A DNA stretch of 64,000 nt from contig JASAOO010003551.1 of the NCBI GenBank assembly GCA_030849075.1, positions 62,842 through 126,841 on the forward strand, written 5' to 3'. The position numbers were made by a program, and so were the translations under genes. The notes beneath the pieces were generated by a model. The model searched no databases and had not been told where the DNA came from. It saw nothing but the letters and a program-made list of their open reading frames with translations. The stretch comes from Zelonia costaricensis (taxonomy: Eukaryota > Euglenozoa > Kinetoplastea > Trypanosomatida > Trypanosomatidae). Shown piece by piece: positions 1 through 11,548 of this stretch. The stretch's first letter is position 1; each line of letters starts with the position of its first letter.

Positions 1-1106
1 CGCACGCGGCAGCGCCACGACGCCTTTCTGCGTCGCGCCCCCACTGCGCGGCGACAGCCGCCGAGGTGCGCCGTTCGCCAGCATCTGATGAAAACGCGGA
101 GGTCAGCACGTCGTGAAGAAAAAAGAGCAAGAGCTGGAAAAAAAAAAACAATGAACGACAGCAACGAAAGAGGAGGCGTGGCCAGTCGCTTCCGTTGCCG
201 TGCGGCGTGGGCCCGAGGCCGGGCTTCGCTGGCGGCACTGGGTGGGTGGCGGCTGGTTCACGCGCAGCCGTGGACACGCACTGGGCAGAAAGCGGACGCG
301 GTGGTGGTGTTGGTGTGCACAGTGCCACAGTACCGTTGTCGTGAGAGGAGGAGGGGATTACAGGACGCCGTCGCACAGTCACGCAGCTGGACGCGCGCGA
401 GAGAAGGGAGACGAGATAGCACGGCGACGTGACAGCGGCCCAGCCGGCACACAAAACAGCGCGGCGCGCCGTGTGTTGAGGTGCGGAAGGGAGGGAAACG
501 CTGAAGAGGGGTGGCGCGTAGAAATGCAACAACTCCTATTTTTTTGTGCAGCGCTGCCACTGGCGTGCGGTGCCGCATTCACCGTCAGACTTGCCTGCAG
601 TGGGTTGCGATGCTCATTCCGCCTTTGTCCGGTGCGTCATGGGGGCACTTGAGGTCGCACGCATGCACCGGCCGCAGACCCCCCCCCCCAACTGCTGGTG
701 AGGACGTTCGTTCACTGGCTTCTCAGCGTATCCACGACGGCGGCAGCTAGAGCTGACATCATTTTTCTTTTTTTTTAGCGTCGCATCAAGTGTGAAGAGG
801 GGGTGCAGAGTGGTCGATTCAAAGCGAAGGTGCACTCTGGGTGCACCGGACTGCGCCGCTTGCTCAATAGCGAAACACGTCAAGGGCGGCATGCCACCGC
901 ATTCGCCTGCCATGAGCAGAGATCGATTAAGCGTATGGCGCATCCATCCGGGTTGACGCAGACGGCGCACTCGATCTCGCTTGGTACCTCCGCAAGGCGC
1001 GCACTTGGTCGTAGGTACAGCAGCAGAAGCGGTGTAAGCGCGCAGGTGGGGGGAAGGGGGGGGGGGGCTTTGTTCCCTCCCTCGCTTCCATCATGCCGGC
1101 GCTCTG
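1..1106. other. Non-coding flank, 3' side of the first minus-strand gene
   Basis: I see no supportable gene here. The stretch holds homopolymers: A11 near 138-148, C11 at 679-689, a T-rich run near 762-776 and G12 at 1056-1067. Because the neighbouring gene runs on the minus strand, this is most likely its 3' UTR plus intergenic processing sequence. Short open frames on both strands are low-complexity and resemble no family. Confidence 0.6.
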
Positions 1107-2561
1107 TCAGGGGGTGGCGGGGCAGTACTTTTTGCGCTTGCCCTTGATGTAGTCCTTGGAGATGCGCCGCGTGCCGAACGCCACGCGGCGCGGGGGGCGG
1201 CGGTTCTTGTTGTGGCCACCCCGCGGTGTGGCTGCTGGGTTTCTCCACGTCTTGAACTGCGGCGGCACGAAGCGCTCAGCCTCGGCATCGCTCACCGTAA
1301 CGGGCGCCACCTTCACCCGGTACTTTTTATCGAACAGCCCACCCGTCGGCTTTGGACGCCGCGTAGACGCAGGGACGGTGAGGTGATGGGCGACGCGGAC
1401 GGTGCGCACCGCGTCCCACAGCGCTGGGGAGAGGATGGCGTCGTCGCCGCTGTGCCGCTCGAACAGCTGGCGCAGCAGGAGAAGCTCTGGTGGGTGGCGC
1501 CGCAGGTATCCGTGCAGCCCGCGGACCCGCTGGAGCGCGCCGCTGAGGCACAGCGTGAGTGCACGGCGCGAGTCCCGCACGGCGGCCGACTCTTCAAACG
1601 TGAGCGGGTCCACGACGCGCTCCTCGATCGTTGTGGCGTGTGCGAGCGCGGCAATAAAGAAGCCCGGCGAGGACGCGCCGCTACAGCGCTGGGCCAAAGC
1701 AGTCAGCGCGTCAAACGTGCTCGCATGCATGACGCCGACGACGGAGAGCGCCTCGAGCACGTCCAGCAGCCAGCTCGCTGCAGCGGGTGCGTCAAGGGTG
1801 GTCGTCGACACCGCGTCAGGCGGTACGTCGACCGACACGGACGGCAGCGACCCCGTGTGCTGCCACTCCAAAACCCGGGCCAGCGCCTCAGGCTCGCTGA
1901 GCCGCCACAGCTGCTGCTCCAGTTCGCCGCACAGCACATCCATGAGATTCGGCTGGTGGCGCAGCGTCTCGGCGTCGGGGGAGTCGGCCATTTCGTAAAA
2001 GTCCTTGGTGGTCATCTGTTCTGTCACCTCGGAGGTGTGGTGAGCAACGTCAGCAAGGGTGAAGAACGTGTGATTCACATTGCGTAGACCTCGGTAGACG
2101 CGGCGCAGTCCGTCCAAGCTTGAGTGAGGTGCCAGCTCGACGCAACGACCGAGTGCGACGGCGGTGAGCTGCGGGTCGTTCAGCAGCTGCTGCTCCGCCA
2201 TAACCTGAAAGGCCCTGCTGGTGTAGGCCGACAGCTCCGCCAGCGCGGCGCACGACGGCAGGGGCGCCTTGAAGACGCCCCACAAGCACTTGTGCATCAC
2301 ATCCTCGTTACGGATCGCCCGCACCGACAGCGCCTGCAGAAGACGCACCTGTTGCGAGACCTCCAACTCGCCGCCGCCGATGGCCGGGAGCAGGTCGGCG
2401 GTGCAGCGGGCCACATCGCTCGGCGGCGTCAGCGGGTCGAGGCAGCGGTGGTACAGCTTGGTGGTGGCGCTTCGCGGCGCGTGAACCGGAAGTGGCGACA
2501 GCGCACTCTCCGACACGCGTCCGCCGCTGTGGGCGCAGAGAAGACGACGAAAGTGTCGCAT
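1107..2561 (-). CDS. Conserved hypothetical protein, probably mitochondrial, basic C-terminus
   Basis: This is a 484-aa protein starting at the ATG at 2561; the frame continues upstream only from a non-ATG codon. The N-terminus (MRHFRRLLCAHSGG) is Arg-rich with no acidic residue, like a trypanosomatid mitochondrial presequence. Residues about 40-380 are predominantly helical and Ala/Leu-rich, with no catalytic motif I can recognise. The last 70 residues are strongly basic (several RR, KK and KGKRKK runs), suggesting nucleic-acid or ribosome contact. It is the most downstream gene seen in the minus-strand unit, about 1.1 kb below the CAND1-like gene. Candidates are a mitochondrial ribosomal or RNA-processing accessory factor. 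That is inference from charge and N-terminus only. Confidence 0.7.
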   Translation of the reverse strand: MRHFRRLLCAHSGGRVSESALSPLPVHAPRSATTKLYHRCLDPLTPPSDVARCTADLLPAIGGGELEVSQQVRLLQALSVRAIRNEDVMHKCLWGVFKAPLPSCAALAELSAYTSRAFQVMAEQQLLNDPQLTAVALGRCVELAPHSSLDGLRRVYRGLRNVNHTFFTLADVAHHTSEVTEQMTTKDFYEMADSPDAETLRHQPNLMDVLCGELEQQLWRLSEPEALARVLEWQHTGSLPSVSVDVPPDAVSTTTLDAPAAASWLLDVLEALSVVGVMHASTFDALTALAQRCSGASSPGFFIAALAHATTIEERVVDPLTFEESAAVRDSRRALTLCLSGALQRVRGLHGYLRRHPPELLLLRQLFERHSGDDAILSPALWDAVRTVRVAHHLTVPASTRRPKPTGGLFDKKYRVKVAPVTVSDAEAERFVPPQFKTWRNPAATPRGGHNKNRRPPRRVAFGTRRISKDYIKGKRKKYCPATP

Positions 2562-3665
2562 CTCTCTCGCCTCTGCGCCCGCCAATGCACAAATCTCCTG
2601 CTGGAAAGCGGCGCTTCAAAGCACAAGAAAGCGGGTGCCGACAGAACGTTGCGAGCTGCATCAGCCACCTGTACTGCAGGCGTCAAAGATGGTGAAGCGT
2701 GGGATGAGGAGGAGAGAAGGTGGTGGTGTGTTTGTGTGGGGGGAGAAGGGGGGATGAGGGCGCGAGGCGCGAGGCGTGTACATTGGTTTTGTCGTACACG
2801 TAAGAGGAAGAAATGCGGCAGAGAGGGGGAAAGATGGGAGTGTCGTAGAGCGTGCTTGACGGCCATAGCACGCGCCACAGCGAGCAACAAGTCTACACGT
2901 GCTCCTTCTGCGAGGGAGGAGGAGCACCACATCTGCACAGCTTGGCTCCGCGCCGATGGCTCAAAAGCAGAGCTCGTGGCTCTTGCTCGACGCGACCTTG
3001 ATGAGAGAAGAGGCCTGAACAGGAAGGAAGGGAGACGGAAAGGAGGCGATGCTGGGCGCCACGTCGCGAAGCACTCCCAAAGGCGCACAAAGAGGACTGC
3101 GAGGGGCCGGACGCGCTGCAGGCCCGCAACGTGCACCACTTGCCGCAATCTCTACGCCTTGGAGGCACACCACGACCTGCATGCACCATCACAGCACAAA
3201 CTCCCCTCATGCCGGTCGGCGCGACACCGGTGGCTGGTGCCATTGCTCCATTTTCTCCCTCTCGCCCTTCGCCAAGCGACTTATCCTTTCTTTTCCTCTT
3301 GGTCCTCCACCGCGTTTGCATGCGTCCCTGATGTTGGACCCCTCAACATTACAGGCACCCCGCGACGGCTAGGGGAAGGCTTGGGGGGAAGCAACTGGGA
3401 AAAAGAACGGAGAGTCTGGTGGGATGGCGGGTAGGCGCACGGCGCAAAAGGCAATCGAGCTGAGAACAACGGCAGAGGGGGGTGCGACCAGAATACACAC
3501 GGGACGAGCATCAACGCGCTCCGCAGCGATGCGCGCTCTATTCGTCCGGTGCCGCGAAGCGAGAAAAAAAAAAAAAAAGAGAACCGAAAAGGGAAGTAGA
3601 GGCGCAGCAGGAGTGGCCGTGTGGGTACGGGGATTTGGTGGCCAGGGCGTCGTGTCCTTGGTGTC
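2562..3665. other. Intergenic spacer between minus-strand genes
   Basis: No gene is supported. An A15 run at 3564-3578 reads as T15 on the transcribed minus strand, about 90 nt after the CAND1-like stop codon. It fits a polypyrimidine tract that couples polyadenylation of the CAND1 transcript to trans-splicing of the next gene. Open frames on the plus strand here are Arg/Ser-rich shadows. Confidence 0.55.
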
Positions 3666-6600
3666 TCACAGCTTGAGGCTTTGGGAGAGCAGCGGTGACT
3701 TGCGGGCCACTTCAGCGATGTCCTGGAAGCCCGCGTGGTAGGCAAAGACGGGGTTGCTGCCGAGCTTCGTGACGCAGCGAATCGTGTACAGGAGCGTCGT
3801 CTTCTGCGCGTCCGACGGGGAAGCGGGGCTCTTGATGTCGTATGCCAGCTTTGCCACGAGAGTGTCGAGCTGCTTCGCGGAGAAGGCGTATGTCGGCTTG
3901 CTCTCCACAAAGCGCACCAGCAGGTCCTTGGCGGTGTCGTTGATCGATGAGTCGCGGTCGCCGCCGGCGTGTGAGCTGCAGGCCGTGATAATTCGGTCAA
4001 CAATCGCGTCCTCGACGCCAGAGTAGGCGCCGAGGTCCTTGTGACACTGGCGGCAGGCCCACAGCACGGCCGAAAGCGACTCGTAGGCAAGTTTGCGGCA
4101 CTCCAGCCCGTTGTCAACGCGGTGCGTGTAGCCACTGAGGTCGAAGGTGCCTTGCAACTTGGCGTCCTCGCTGAGCTCGAGCAGCAGGTTCGGGAAGACC
4201 GTGTCGCGCGCTTCTGAGCAGTCGAGCCACTGTGGGTTCTGCTGCAGCACCGCGGTCAGCAACTGCAGCGCCATGGAGCGCAGGGGCAGTGTCGGCGCCG
4301 TGCTCTCGTTCGCGCCGGTCGGACGGTGCAGCTGAAGGAGGGCCTGCAGGACAGTGGGGCGGTACGCCTCCACGCTTTCGTCGCGCTCCGCCAGCGCGTT
4401 CAGGAAGTGGCGCAAAGCCACCATGCACTTGACGCGCTCGTCCAGGGGTGTCGCGTCGCGGAAGAGCTCCTCTGCGATGAGGAGTCGGTGCTCTGTCTTG
4501 AGCAGAAACACGCTCAGCAGTCCGGCGCACGCGCCGTACAGCTCCACCAGGTCGGCGCTGGCCGGCGACTGCAGGAAAAGGAAGAGAAGCCGCCGACTCA
4601 GGTTTGCGTCGTGGAATGGGGTGCGCTGCCGCCCCAGCGCCAGCGTGGCCGCCTCCTTTATCGACTTCACGTAGTAGTAGCGACCCGCCATCGCCGCGTC
4701 GGCAGCACGCACCCCGCAGGGCAGCAAGACTGATTCGGCATTGCCCGGGTGCAGCATGCAGTGCGACAGCGCCAGCTCGCCGCAGGAGCGCAGGAGCTCG
4801 CCCTGCTTGCTCTGCACGCTGTCGAGCACCACCGAAGACCACTCCTGGTCCAGGTCGCTGACTTGCCCGGCGGCACCGACGCAGAGGAGGAGGTGGCCAC
4901 GTTCCAGCAACTGAGCAGACAGGGAGTGTAGGAAGGCGCTCACGACCGGCGCCGAGCCGCAGCCGACGCAGCGCACCGCGGCGCAGAGGCACGGAATGTG
5001 CGCCTGGTTCGCCATCAGGAGCTGCCGCACGTCTGTCTCAATCGCCGCGCGCGACGCCGCCTCGCGCTCGTACACGTCGGTGAGCAGCGCTGTCAAGCCC
5101 TCCACTGCCGGGTCCATCAGGTTGCGACTCCACATCACGGCCTCCGCTACGCGGGCCACGTGCTCCCACGCCCCCACGCAGTACCCGCCGTAGACGGAGG
5201 CGGTGGTGTTGGCACGGTGGCGTAGCAGCTGGCTGAGAAGAAGCGCCAGCGGGCGCAACTCGGCCAGCTCGCATGATGCGAGCGACAGCGGGCGGCCCGG
5301 TGCGTAGAGCGCCGTCAGGCGTTGTAGGAAGGGGGCCGGCAACGAGGCGGCCTTGGGCGCTGACAGGCGGCTCAGCAGCACCTCGATGGCGGCGACGCGC
5401 ACCCCACCTGGGCCCTGCTCCAGCAACGCCGCCACCTTCTCCAGCGCCGGCAACGGCACAGACGTGGCGGCGACGCTGCCGGCCACGGTGCCCAGCGCGC
5501 GGAGCACCGGCAGCTGGACATCGTCGGCGTCGATGGCGCCCCACAGGGCCGTGGCGGGCTGCTCAAGCGATGCGAGGCCGTGCGCCGCCACCCAGCTTGC
5601 GAGGCTCTCCGCCGCGGCCGCCCGGTTGGCGGCGGGAAAGCTGCGGTTTTCCAGCAGCGCGGCGTAGTTGTGGCCGAGCACGGAGGGGATCGACGCGTCG
5701 CGCGTGGCCGCGTACACCTGCACCAGCGTGTCGCTGACCCTGGCGATGCACACGGCGGCTGCGCTCGCGCCACCGGCGCAGAGACAGAGAGCCGGTAGCT
5801 CCTTAGCCAGACCCACCGTCGCCTCGCTGGCCACCCCAGTGCCGCTCGCGGCCTTCACCGCGCTCGCGACCATTCTTCGGCACCCCTCCACGGCAGCCGG
5901 CATGCCGGCCAGCGCGGAGAAGTGTGTGCGCACCTGGCCGAGAATGAGCGGCACCGTATTTTTGCAGAAGCCGGGCGTGTCTGCGAGGGCGTCGAACACG
6001 TCCTCGAGCGCCTTCATCAGCGCCGCCGTCGCCTTGTCATCGGCACCACCGACCAGGCTGCACAGGGTGTGGCAGTGGGTGGTCATGAGCGCAGCACAGT
6101 CTTCGTCGCGGACGTACGCACGGCGGGCGACCGCGCGAACCAACTTAACGGCCTCGAGCTGCACGTCCTGCGCACGGTCCAGCAGCGTGGACGTCGCCAG
6201 CGTCAGGGCCTGCATTCCCAGCTCCTTGTCGGCGTGCTGCGCCACCAGTGCCTGCAAGAGACGGCTCGCCCACATACGCAGCCGCCACGTCGAGTCGCTG
6301 GCGCCGCTGTCGTACTCGTAGTAGTCGTCGTACTCGTCGTCGTAGCTGGCGCCGCCGTCGGCGTAGGCCGCATCGTCGACTGCCGCGCCGTACGGGTCGA
6401 AGGTGACGAGATTCTTCACGGCCTCGAACGTGCCGCGCCATGGCAATGCCGACACTCCTGCGTTGAGCTGCAGAAGATAGTAGACGACCTCGAGGAGGGT
6501 TTCGGTGCTACCCTCGCCCTCGTCGTAGTGCTCGGTGGCACATGCGAGCCGGCTGCACGCGGACTCGATGACCTGCCGCACACTCGCCAACGGCGGCACA

Positions 6601-7352
6601 CGCAGCGCGCGCAGCTCCATGGAGCAGAGCTGGAGGTAGGCCACATACTGCTCGCCAGACGCGGCGTCCGTCAGCTGCCGCAGCGACTCTGCGACGACGC
6701 TCTCCTGCGTCACTGGACTCACCAGCGGCAGCAGAAGCTCCATCAGCGCCAGACAAACATGTCGAATCGAGTTCGTCCTTCGGAAGTCCTGCACGGCCTG
6801 CTTCAGGAGCGCGTCACGGTCGCCGAGCGCCTCCTTGTAGGCAGGGGCCAGCGCGTTGACAGCGGCGTAGAGCACCTCGCGTGAGGTGTCATCGAGGCCG
6901 TTCATCGCGAGGTGCTCTGCACAGCCCTTGCAAAGGCTGCGTGCCACGTCCAGCTGCCGCTGCCAGAAACCGACGTCGCGGCGTGCCTCGCCGGCGAACT
7001 CCGCACAACACTTTTTGAACGCCATCCCGCACAGGTACTGGAGGTTTTCCCCCTCGCAGTCGTCTGTCGCACGCTTCTTTGCGACGTTGGAGAGCAAGTG
7101 CTGGAAAATGACGGCTCGCTGGCTGCACCTCACCACCATGTCAGGAAGCACGTTAGCGGCCTCGTTCTGCACCTCCTCGCAACTCTCGCTGGGTGAGAGG
7201 CAAAAAAGCACCTTACCCACAACCTCCGTGGATATGGAGGCTTCGTCGGCGGTAGGCAGGCAGCGGCGCAGGTCAAACAGCGCCATCAGGCGCAGATCCT
7301 TGTCGACATGCTTGATGTCCTTCAAAAACCCATCAACGGAGAACTGCGCCAT
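3666..7352 (-). CDS. CAND1: CAND1/TIP120-like cullin-associated HEAT-repeat protein
   Basis: This 1228-aa protein is nearly the same length as animal CAND1 (about 1230 aa). Family role: it binds cullin-RBX1 cores that lack NEDD8 and exchanges substrate-receptor modules on SCF-type ubiquitin ligases. The N-terminus (FLKDIKHVDKDLRLMALFDL) closely follows the CAND1 opening helix pair. The whole length is helical HEAT-type sequence. The C-terminal 250 residues have the TIP120 pattern, including VDNGLECRKLAYESL, which resembles the human VDDGLDIRKAAFE segment. An acidic Asp/Tyr-rich loop near residues 345-365 interrupts the repeats. I start at ATG 7352 (MAQFSVDGF); the frame runs 11 codons further only from a non-ATG codon. 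It lies between the mutase and the basic mitochondrial-looking gene. Confidence in the family is good, though sequence divergence is high. Confidence 0.82.
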   Translation of the reverse strand: MAQFSVDGFLKDIKHVDKDLRLMALFDLRRCLPTADEASISTEVVGKVLFCLSPSESCEEVQNEAANVLPDMVVRCSQRAVIFQHLLSNVAKKRATDDCEGENLQYLCGMAFKKCCAEFAGEARRDVGFWQRQLDVARSLCKGCAEHLAMNGLDDTSREVLYAAVNALAPAYKEALGDRDALLKQAVQDFRRTNSIRHVCLALMELLLPLVSPVTQESVVAESLRQLTDAASGEQYVAYLQLCSMELRALRVPPLASVRQVIESACSRLACATEHYDEGEGSTETLLEVVYYLLQLNAGVSALPWRGTFEAVKNLVTFDPYGAAVDDAAYADGGASYDDEYDDYYEYDSGASDSTWRLRMWASRLLQALVAQHADKELGMQALTLATSTLLDRAQDVQLEAVKLVRAVARRAYVRDEDCAALMTTHCHTLCSLVGGADDKATAALMKALEDVFDALADTPGFCKNTVPLILGQVRTHFSALAGMPAAVEGCRRMVASAVKAASGTGVASEATVGLAKELPALCLCAGGASAAAVCIARVSDTLVQVYAATRDASIPSVLGHNYAALLENRSFPAANRAAAAESLASWVAAHGLASLEQPATALWGAIDADDVQLPVLRALGTVAGSVAATSVPLPALEKVAALLEQGPGGVRVAAIEVLLSRLSAPKAASLPAPFLQRLTALYAPGRPLSLASCELAELRPLALLLSQLLRHRANTTASVYGGYCVGAWEHVARVAEAVMWSRNLMDPAVEGLTALLTDVYEREAASRAAIETDVRQLLMANQAHIPCLCAAVRCVGCGSAPVVSAFLHSLSAQLLERGHLLLCVGAAGQVSDLDQEWSSVVLDSVQSKQGELLRSCGELALSHCMLHPGNAESVLLPCGVRAADAAMAGRYYYVKSIKEAATLALGRQRTPFHDANLSRRLLFLFLQSPASADLVELYGACAGLLSVFLLKTEHRLLIAEELFRDATPLDERVKCMVALRHFLNALAERDESVEAYRPTVLQALLQLHRPTGANESTAPTLPLRSMALQLLTAVLQQNPQWLDCSEARDTVFPNLLLELSEDAKLQGTFDLSGYTHRVDNGLECRKLAYESLSAVLWACRQCHKDLGAYSGVEDAIVDRIITACSSHAGGDRDSSINDTAKDLLVRFVESKPTYAFSAKQLDTLVAKLAYDIKSPASPSDAQKTTLLYTIRCVTKLGSNPVFAYHAGFQDIAEVARKSPLLSQSLKL

Positions 7353-9376
7353 TCTTTGTCCTGTTTTTTGCTTTCCGGGTGCCAAGCGAGACGAAGCGGG
7401 AGAGGCGGAGCTTTGCTGCTACTTCGAGTCAGAAAGCGAGCCGACAGCGGCTTCTCGTATGACGACGAGATGCGGGGGCTCGTGGTGCGGAGTCGATAGG
7501 CACCTTAGCGAAAAGAGTGTGGCGGGGCCTCAGTGACAGATGAAAGTGGCTAATCGTCGACAGCGTGGATGGATGTGGTGTGTTGCAATATTGAAAGTGT
7601 ACTGGGTCACAATTTGTGAACTGCGCCGGTGGGCAGACAGAAACAAGGGAGAAGGAGGTGACGGAGACGGCAAAATGAGATGAGCCGCCGCTAGACAGTC
7701 TGGCGCTGCGCTTCCCTTTTCCATTGTGAGGGTGCAAACAGTTGACGTCTAGAGCTATGCAGCGTGGCACGGGGTCACAGTCGAGAGTCACCCTGTCGCT
7801 CGGCTCGCTGGCGGTGCGAGAGAACATCGGGAATCTCCCCGTCACTGAGTGCCACTCTGCTGTGAGAGAGAATAGCGAGGTGTCTCCGGTGCGCAGCGCC
7901 ACCATAGTCTAGGCGCCCGGCACCGTCCTTTGCGAGGTCACCTGCTTCTTTCTTTTTTTTTCGCCGCAGTGGCCTGTATACCCTTTGTTGTCGCTGCTGT
8001 TGAGAGATGTGGCGCTCGCAGAATGCCGCACTCGCATGAGGCGAAACGGCAAAATTGAAGAAGGCAGAAGAGCGCCTCCCCGACGCGCACGAGTGCACGT
8101 TCACGGGCATTCCTTTCTGTTGTTTTGTTTTGCAATTGACTGCCCCTCTCCAACCTAGCTTGGCAGCCTTTTTTTTTTTTTTTTGATGCGACAGCAGCCG
8201 GCGGGGTGCAGCATGACGCTGTTTGGCGTGGGCAAGCACAGCTTGGAGAAAGAACAAAAAGAGAAAATCGTCGTGGGTTTTGGGCGGAGGGTCGGCACCT
8301 CACTCGTTTTCTTGTGGAGACACGACCCCACAGCTTCGTAGAGAGCCGAGTCCCAGCACAGCCAAGGCCAGGACAAAACGCCGCTGACGGTACTCACGGT
8401 GCGTGGAACGGGGGAGCGAAGGAGGCAAGAGAGGGGAGGGTTTCGAAAAGGGGGAGCGCAATGCGCCGGAGACCAAAAAAAAGTGTTCTGGCGCGTCGGT
8501 GAAGATGCGTCACCGGCGGCAGCGACGAGCAGGAGGGGAAGCAAAGTGATTGTGCGCTTCTGCAGCGATCGAAGTAGGAACGCTTGGTTGGTCGTGCACA
8601 CCTGCAGTGTGTGGCTTGAGCTTGTGTGACGCAAAACAAAACGGAGCCAGGGAAACAAAGCAGCGAAAACACTGCTCTTCGTTTCGCTCTCACCTCTTTT
8701 TTCTTTTTTGCAGCAGACCGAAGGAGCGCACTAGGCGGGTCCTGATGGCCATATAAGGGTGCTTTGGCGAGATGTGCGCTCCCGCAAGAGTTTCACGACA
8801 AGCCACTGCCTTTTAAAAGAAAAAGGGAGCAGCGCTGTGGACACTCCCGCACGCTCGCGCGGAAAGCGAACCGATCAAAATGAGGCTAAGGGAAGCAAGA
8901 AACGGCCGCCACGCGGCGCGAGCCTCATAAATAGGCAGAAACGTCTCATGATGGTGTGACGCGCAGAGGGTTTACAAGACGCTAGACATGAAAGAAACCA
9001 GAAGAAGGCTACAGAAAAAAGAAACCAAGGACAAGGAGCGCTGGATCGCACGGGCAAGCGCAAAAAAAAAAAAGGCAGAAGAGAAGGGGGAAAAAAAGTC
9101 TCGTGTGGGGAGAGAAACACACAGGCGCCACACCCCAGAACTAGAAAAGAGAAGCAAAAGCAGAAGCCCACCGGGCATTCGCTGAGTGCCGCTCCCGTCG
9201 TAAACATGCAAAAGAGCGAAGGCAGCAAGAGGGGCGCACAGGTGGTCAGCCGAGGATCAAACATAGAACCCAAAATCAAAACGAAAATAGACGTCTTTTT
9301 TTTTTGCTGTTGCGGTTTGGGTGGAAGAGAAACTGTGTGGTGTCGCAGCTGAACGCCGTGCTGAGGCTGCCGTCCA
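7353..9376. other. Intergenic spacer, about 2.0 kb
   Basis: No gene is supported. It contains T16 at 8169-8184, A12 near 9061-9072 and T10 near 9296-9305. It presumably carries the 3' UTR of the mutase gene and the 5' processing signals of the CAND1-like gene. Minus-strand open frames of 120-176 codons are Ser/Phe/Cys-rich translations of pyrimidine-rich DNA without any family-like motif. Confidence 0.55.
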
Positions 9377-11548
9377 TCACTTTTGACGTGCCTCGAGCAC
9401 CTCAATCATCTTCTCGGCACACGTCGGGATTGGTGTGCCCGGGCCAAAAATGAGCTTGACGCCGGCATCGTACAGCTCCTGGTAGTCGTCTGGTGGAATG
9501 ACGCCGCCAGCGGTGACAATGATATCGTCGGCGCCGAGCTTCTTCAGCTCCCGGATGAGCTGTGGGATGAGCGTGCGGTGGCCAGCCGCAAGCGAGCTCG
9601 CGCCGCAGATGTGCACATCATTCTCGACTGCGTGACGGGCCACCTCCTCAGGGGTCTGGAACAGCGGACCAATATCCACATCATAGCCCATGTCGGCGAG
9701 GCCCGTGGCGACAACTTTGGCGCCGCGATCGTGTCCGTCCTGTCCCATCTTCGCAACCATGATACGCGGGCGACGACCCTCTTTCGCGGCGTACGCGTCG
9801 ATACGGGCCTTGACAGCGGTCACGTGGTCCTGCTCCTCCTTGCTGCCTTCCTTCACGTATGAGTTGAAGTACACGCCCTGCACCACCTGATTCTTGGCCA
9901 CGTAGCGGCCAAAAACCTCCTCCATGGCAGCGGTGATTTCGCCCAGCGACGCGCGCGCCCGCGCAGCCTCTATGGCGACCTCGAGAATGTTGAGCTTGTC
10001 GTCCTTGCAGGCCTCCGTCACCTTCTTCAGCATCGCCTGTGCCTTGGCGTTGTCGCGGGTCGACTTGAGCTTCTCCAGCGCTGCGATCTGGCCAGCACGC
10101 ACCTTTTCGTTGTCGATGCGCAGCGTCTCAGGGGCCTTGTCGTCGGGGTTGCGGTACTTGTTGACACCGACTATCGTCTCGGCGCCAGAGTCGATGGCCG
10201 CCTGCCGGCGCGCGGCACTCTCCTCCACCTTCAGCTTTGGAAAGCCCTCTTCGATGCACTTGGTCATGCCGCCCTTCGCCTCCACGTCGTCGATGATCTC
10301 CGAGGCCCGCTTAATCATCTCCTGCGTCAGCGCCTCCATCATGTACGACCCACCCCACGGATCGACAACGCTGCAAATGTGCGTCTCCTCCTGGATAATG
10401 ATCTGCGTGTTACGGGCGGTACGCGAGCTCTGCTTGGACGGCAGCGCGACCGCCTCGTCAAAAGCGTTCGTGTGGAGACTCTGCACGCCGCCCATGACAG
10501 CCGCCATAGCCTCGATGGTGGTGCGAATAATGTTGTTCTGCATGTCCTGCTCTGTCAGCGACCAGCCCGATGTCTGCGAGTGCGTGCGCAGCAGCAGACT
10601 CTTGGAGTTCTTCGGATTGAACTTCTTTTTCACGTATGTCGCCCACAGCGTCCGCGCCGCGCGCAGCTTTGCAATTTCGCAGTAAAAGTTCATGCCGATA
10701 CCAAAAAAGAAAGAAAGCCGCGGTGCAACGTGGTCAACCGTCAGCCCGCGCTGCTCGGCGCACCGAATGTACTCGAGGCCGTCCGCGATCGTGAATGCCA
10801 GCTCCAGCGCGCCATCGGCACCGGCCTCCTGGATGTGGTACCCACTGATACTGATACTGTTGAACTTTGGCTGGCGCTTGTTCAGGTAGGCCATAATGTC
10901 GCCAATAATGCGCATCGACGGCGTCGGTGGAAAGATGTACGTGTTGCGCACCATGAACTCCTTCAGAATATCGTTCTGAATCGTGCCCCGCAGCTTCTCC
11001 TGTGGCACGCCGCTCTCCTCGGCCGTCACGGCAAAGAAAGCGAGCACGGGGATCACGGCGCCGTTCATGGTCATGGACACACTCACCTTGTCGAGCGGAA
11101 TGTCCTTGAACAGCATCTTCATGTCCTCAATGGAGTCCACGGCGACGCCAGCCATACCAACATCACCCGTCACGCGAGGATGATCGGAGTCGTATCCGCG
11201 GTGGGTCGCAAGATCGAAGGCGACCGAAAGACCCTGCTGACCGCTCTTGAGGGCGGCCTTGTAGAAGTTGTTCGACTCTTCTGCGGTCGAAAAGCCTGCG
11301 TACTGGCGAATCGTCCACGGACGGCCAGTGTACATGGTTGAGTGCACGCCGCGCGTGTACGGAAAAAACCCGGGCATCGTCGGTGGGTTCTGCACGTCGT
11401 CAGCGAGGTACAGCGGCTTGATGTCAAAGCCATTGATCGAATGGATGGTCAGTGTGGCCGGATCGCGGTTCTTGAGCTCCTTCTTTGCCGCCGCGATCCA
11501 CTCCGGCGGGTAGGCCGCGGAGAGAAGCAAACAGCAACGGCGCATCAT
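9377..11548 (-). CDS. MUT: Methylmalonyl-CoA mutase, adenosylcobalamin-dependent
   Basis: A 723-aa enzyme that interconverts methylmalonyl-CoA and succinyl-CoA in the mitochondrion, linking propionyl-CoA metabolism with the TCA cycle. Residues about 30-560 are the CoA-binding TIM-barrel half, including the [13 protein letters not shown] stretch and the [10 protein letters not shown] segment. The C-terminal part is the B12-binding flavodoxin-like domain. It has [10 protein letters not shown] starting at residue 602, so His606 is the predicted cobalt ligand, followed by GASSLAAGH and TAGGVIP. Catalytic and cofactor motifs are intact and there is no break. The start is the first of two ATGs (11548, then 11545); the [11 protein letters not shown]-terminus could serve as a short presequence. 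It is the first minus-strand gene beside the divergent strand-switch region. Confidence 0.96.
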   Translation of the reverse strand: MMRRCCLLLSAAYPPEWIAAAKKELKNRDPATLTIHSINGFDIKPLYLADDVQNPPTMPGFFPYTRGVHSTMYTGRPWTIRQYAGFSTAEESNNFYKAALKSGQQGLSVAFDLATHRGYDSDHPRVTGDVGMAGVAVDSIEDMKMLFKDIPLDKVSVSMTMNGAVIPVLAFFAVTAEESGVPQEKLRGTIQNDILKEFMVRNTYIFPPTPSMRIIGDIMAYLNKRQPKFNSISISGYHIQEAGADGALELAFTIADGLEYIRCAEQRGLTVDHVAPRLSFFFGIGMNFYCEIAKLRAARTLWATYVKKKFNPKNSKSLLLRTHSQTSGWSLTEQDMQNNIIRTTIEAMAAVMGGVQSLHTNAFDEAVALPSKQSSRTARNTQIIIQEETHICSVVDPWGGSYMMEALTQEMIKRASEIIDDVEAKGGMTKCIEEGFPKLKVEESAARRQAAIDSGAETIVGVNKYRNPDDKAPETLRIDNEKVRAGQIAALEKLKSTRDNAKAQAMLKKVTEACKDDKLNILEVAIEAARARASLGEITAAMEEVFGRYVAKNQVVQGVYFNSYVKEGSKEEQDHVTAVKARIDAYAAKEGRRPRIMVAKMGQDGHDRGAKVVATGLADMGYDVDIGPLFQTPEEVARHAVENDVHICGASSLAAGHRTLIPQLIRELKKLGADDIIVTAGGVIPPDDYQELYDAGVKLIFGPGTPIPTCAEKMIEVLEARQK

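Noticed and set aside
2124..3434. 436-codon open frame on the plus strand
   Set aside because: It lies in the minus-strand unit, overlaps the first gene and a spacer, and is Arg/Gly-rich without motifs.
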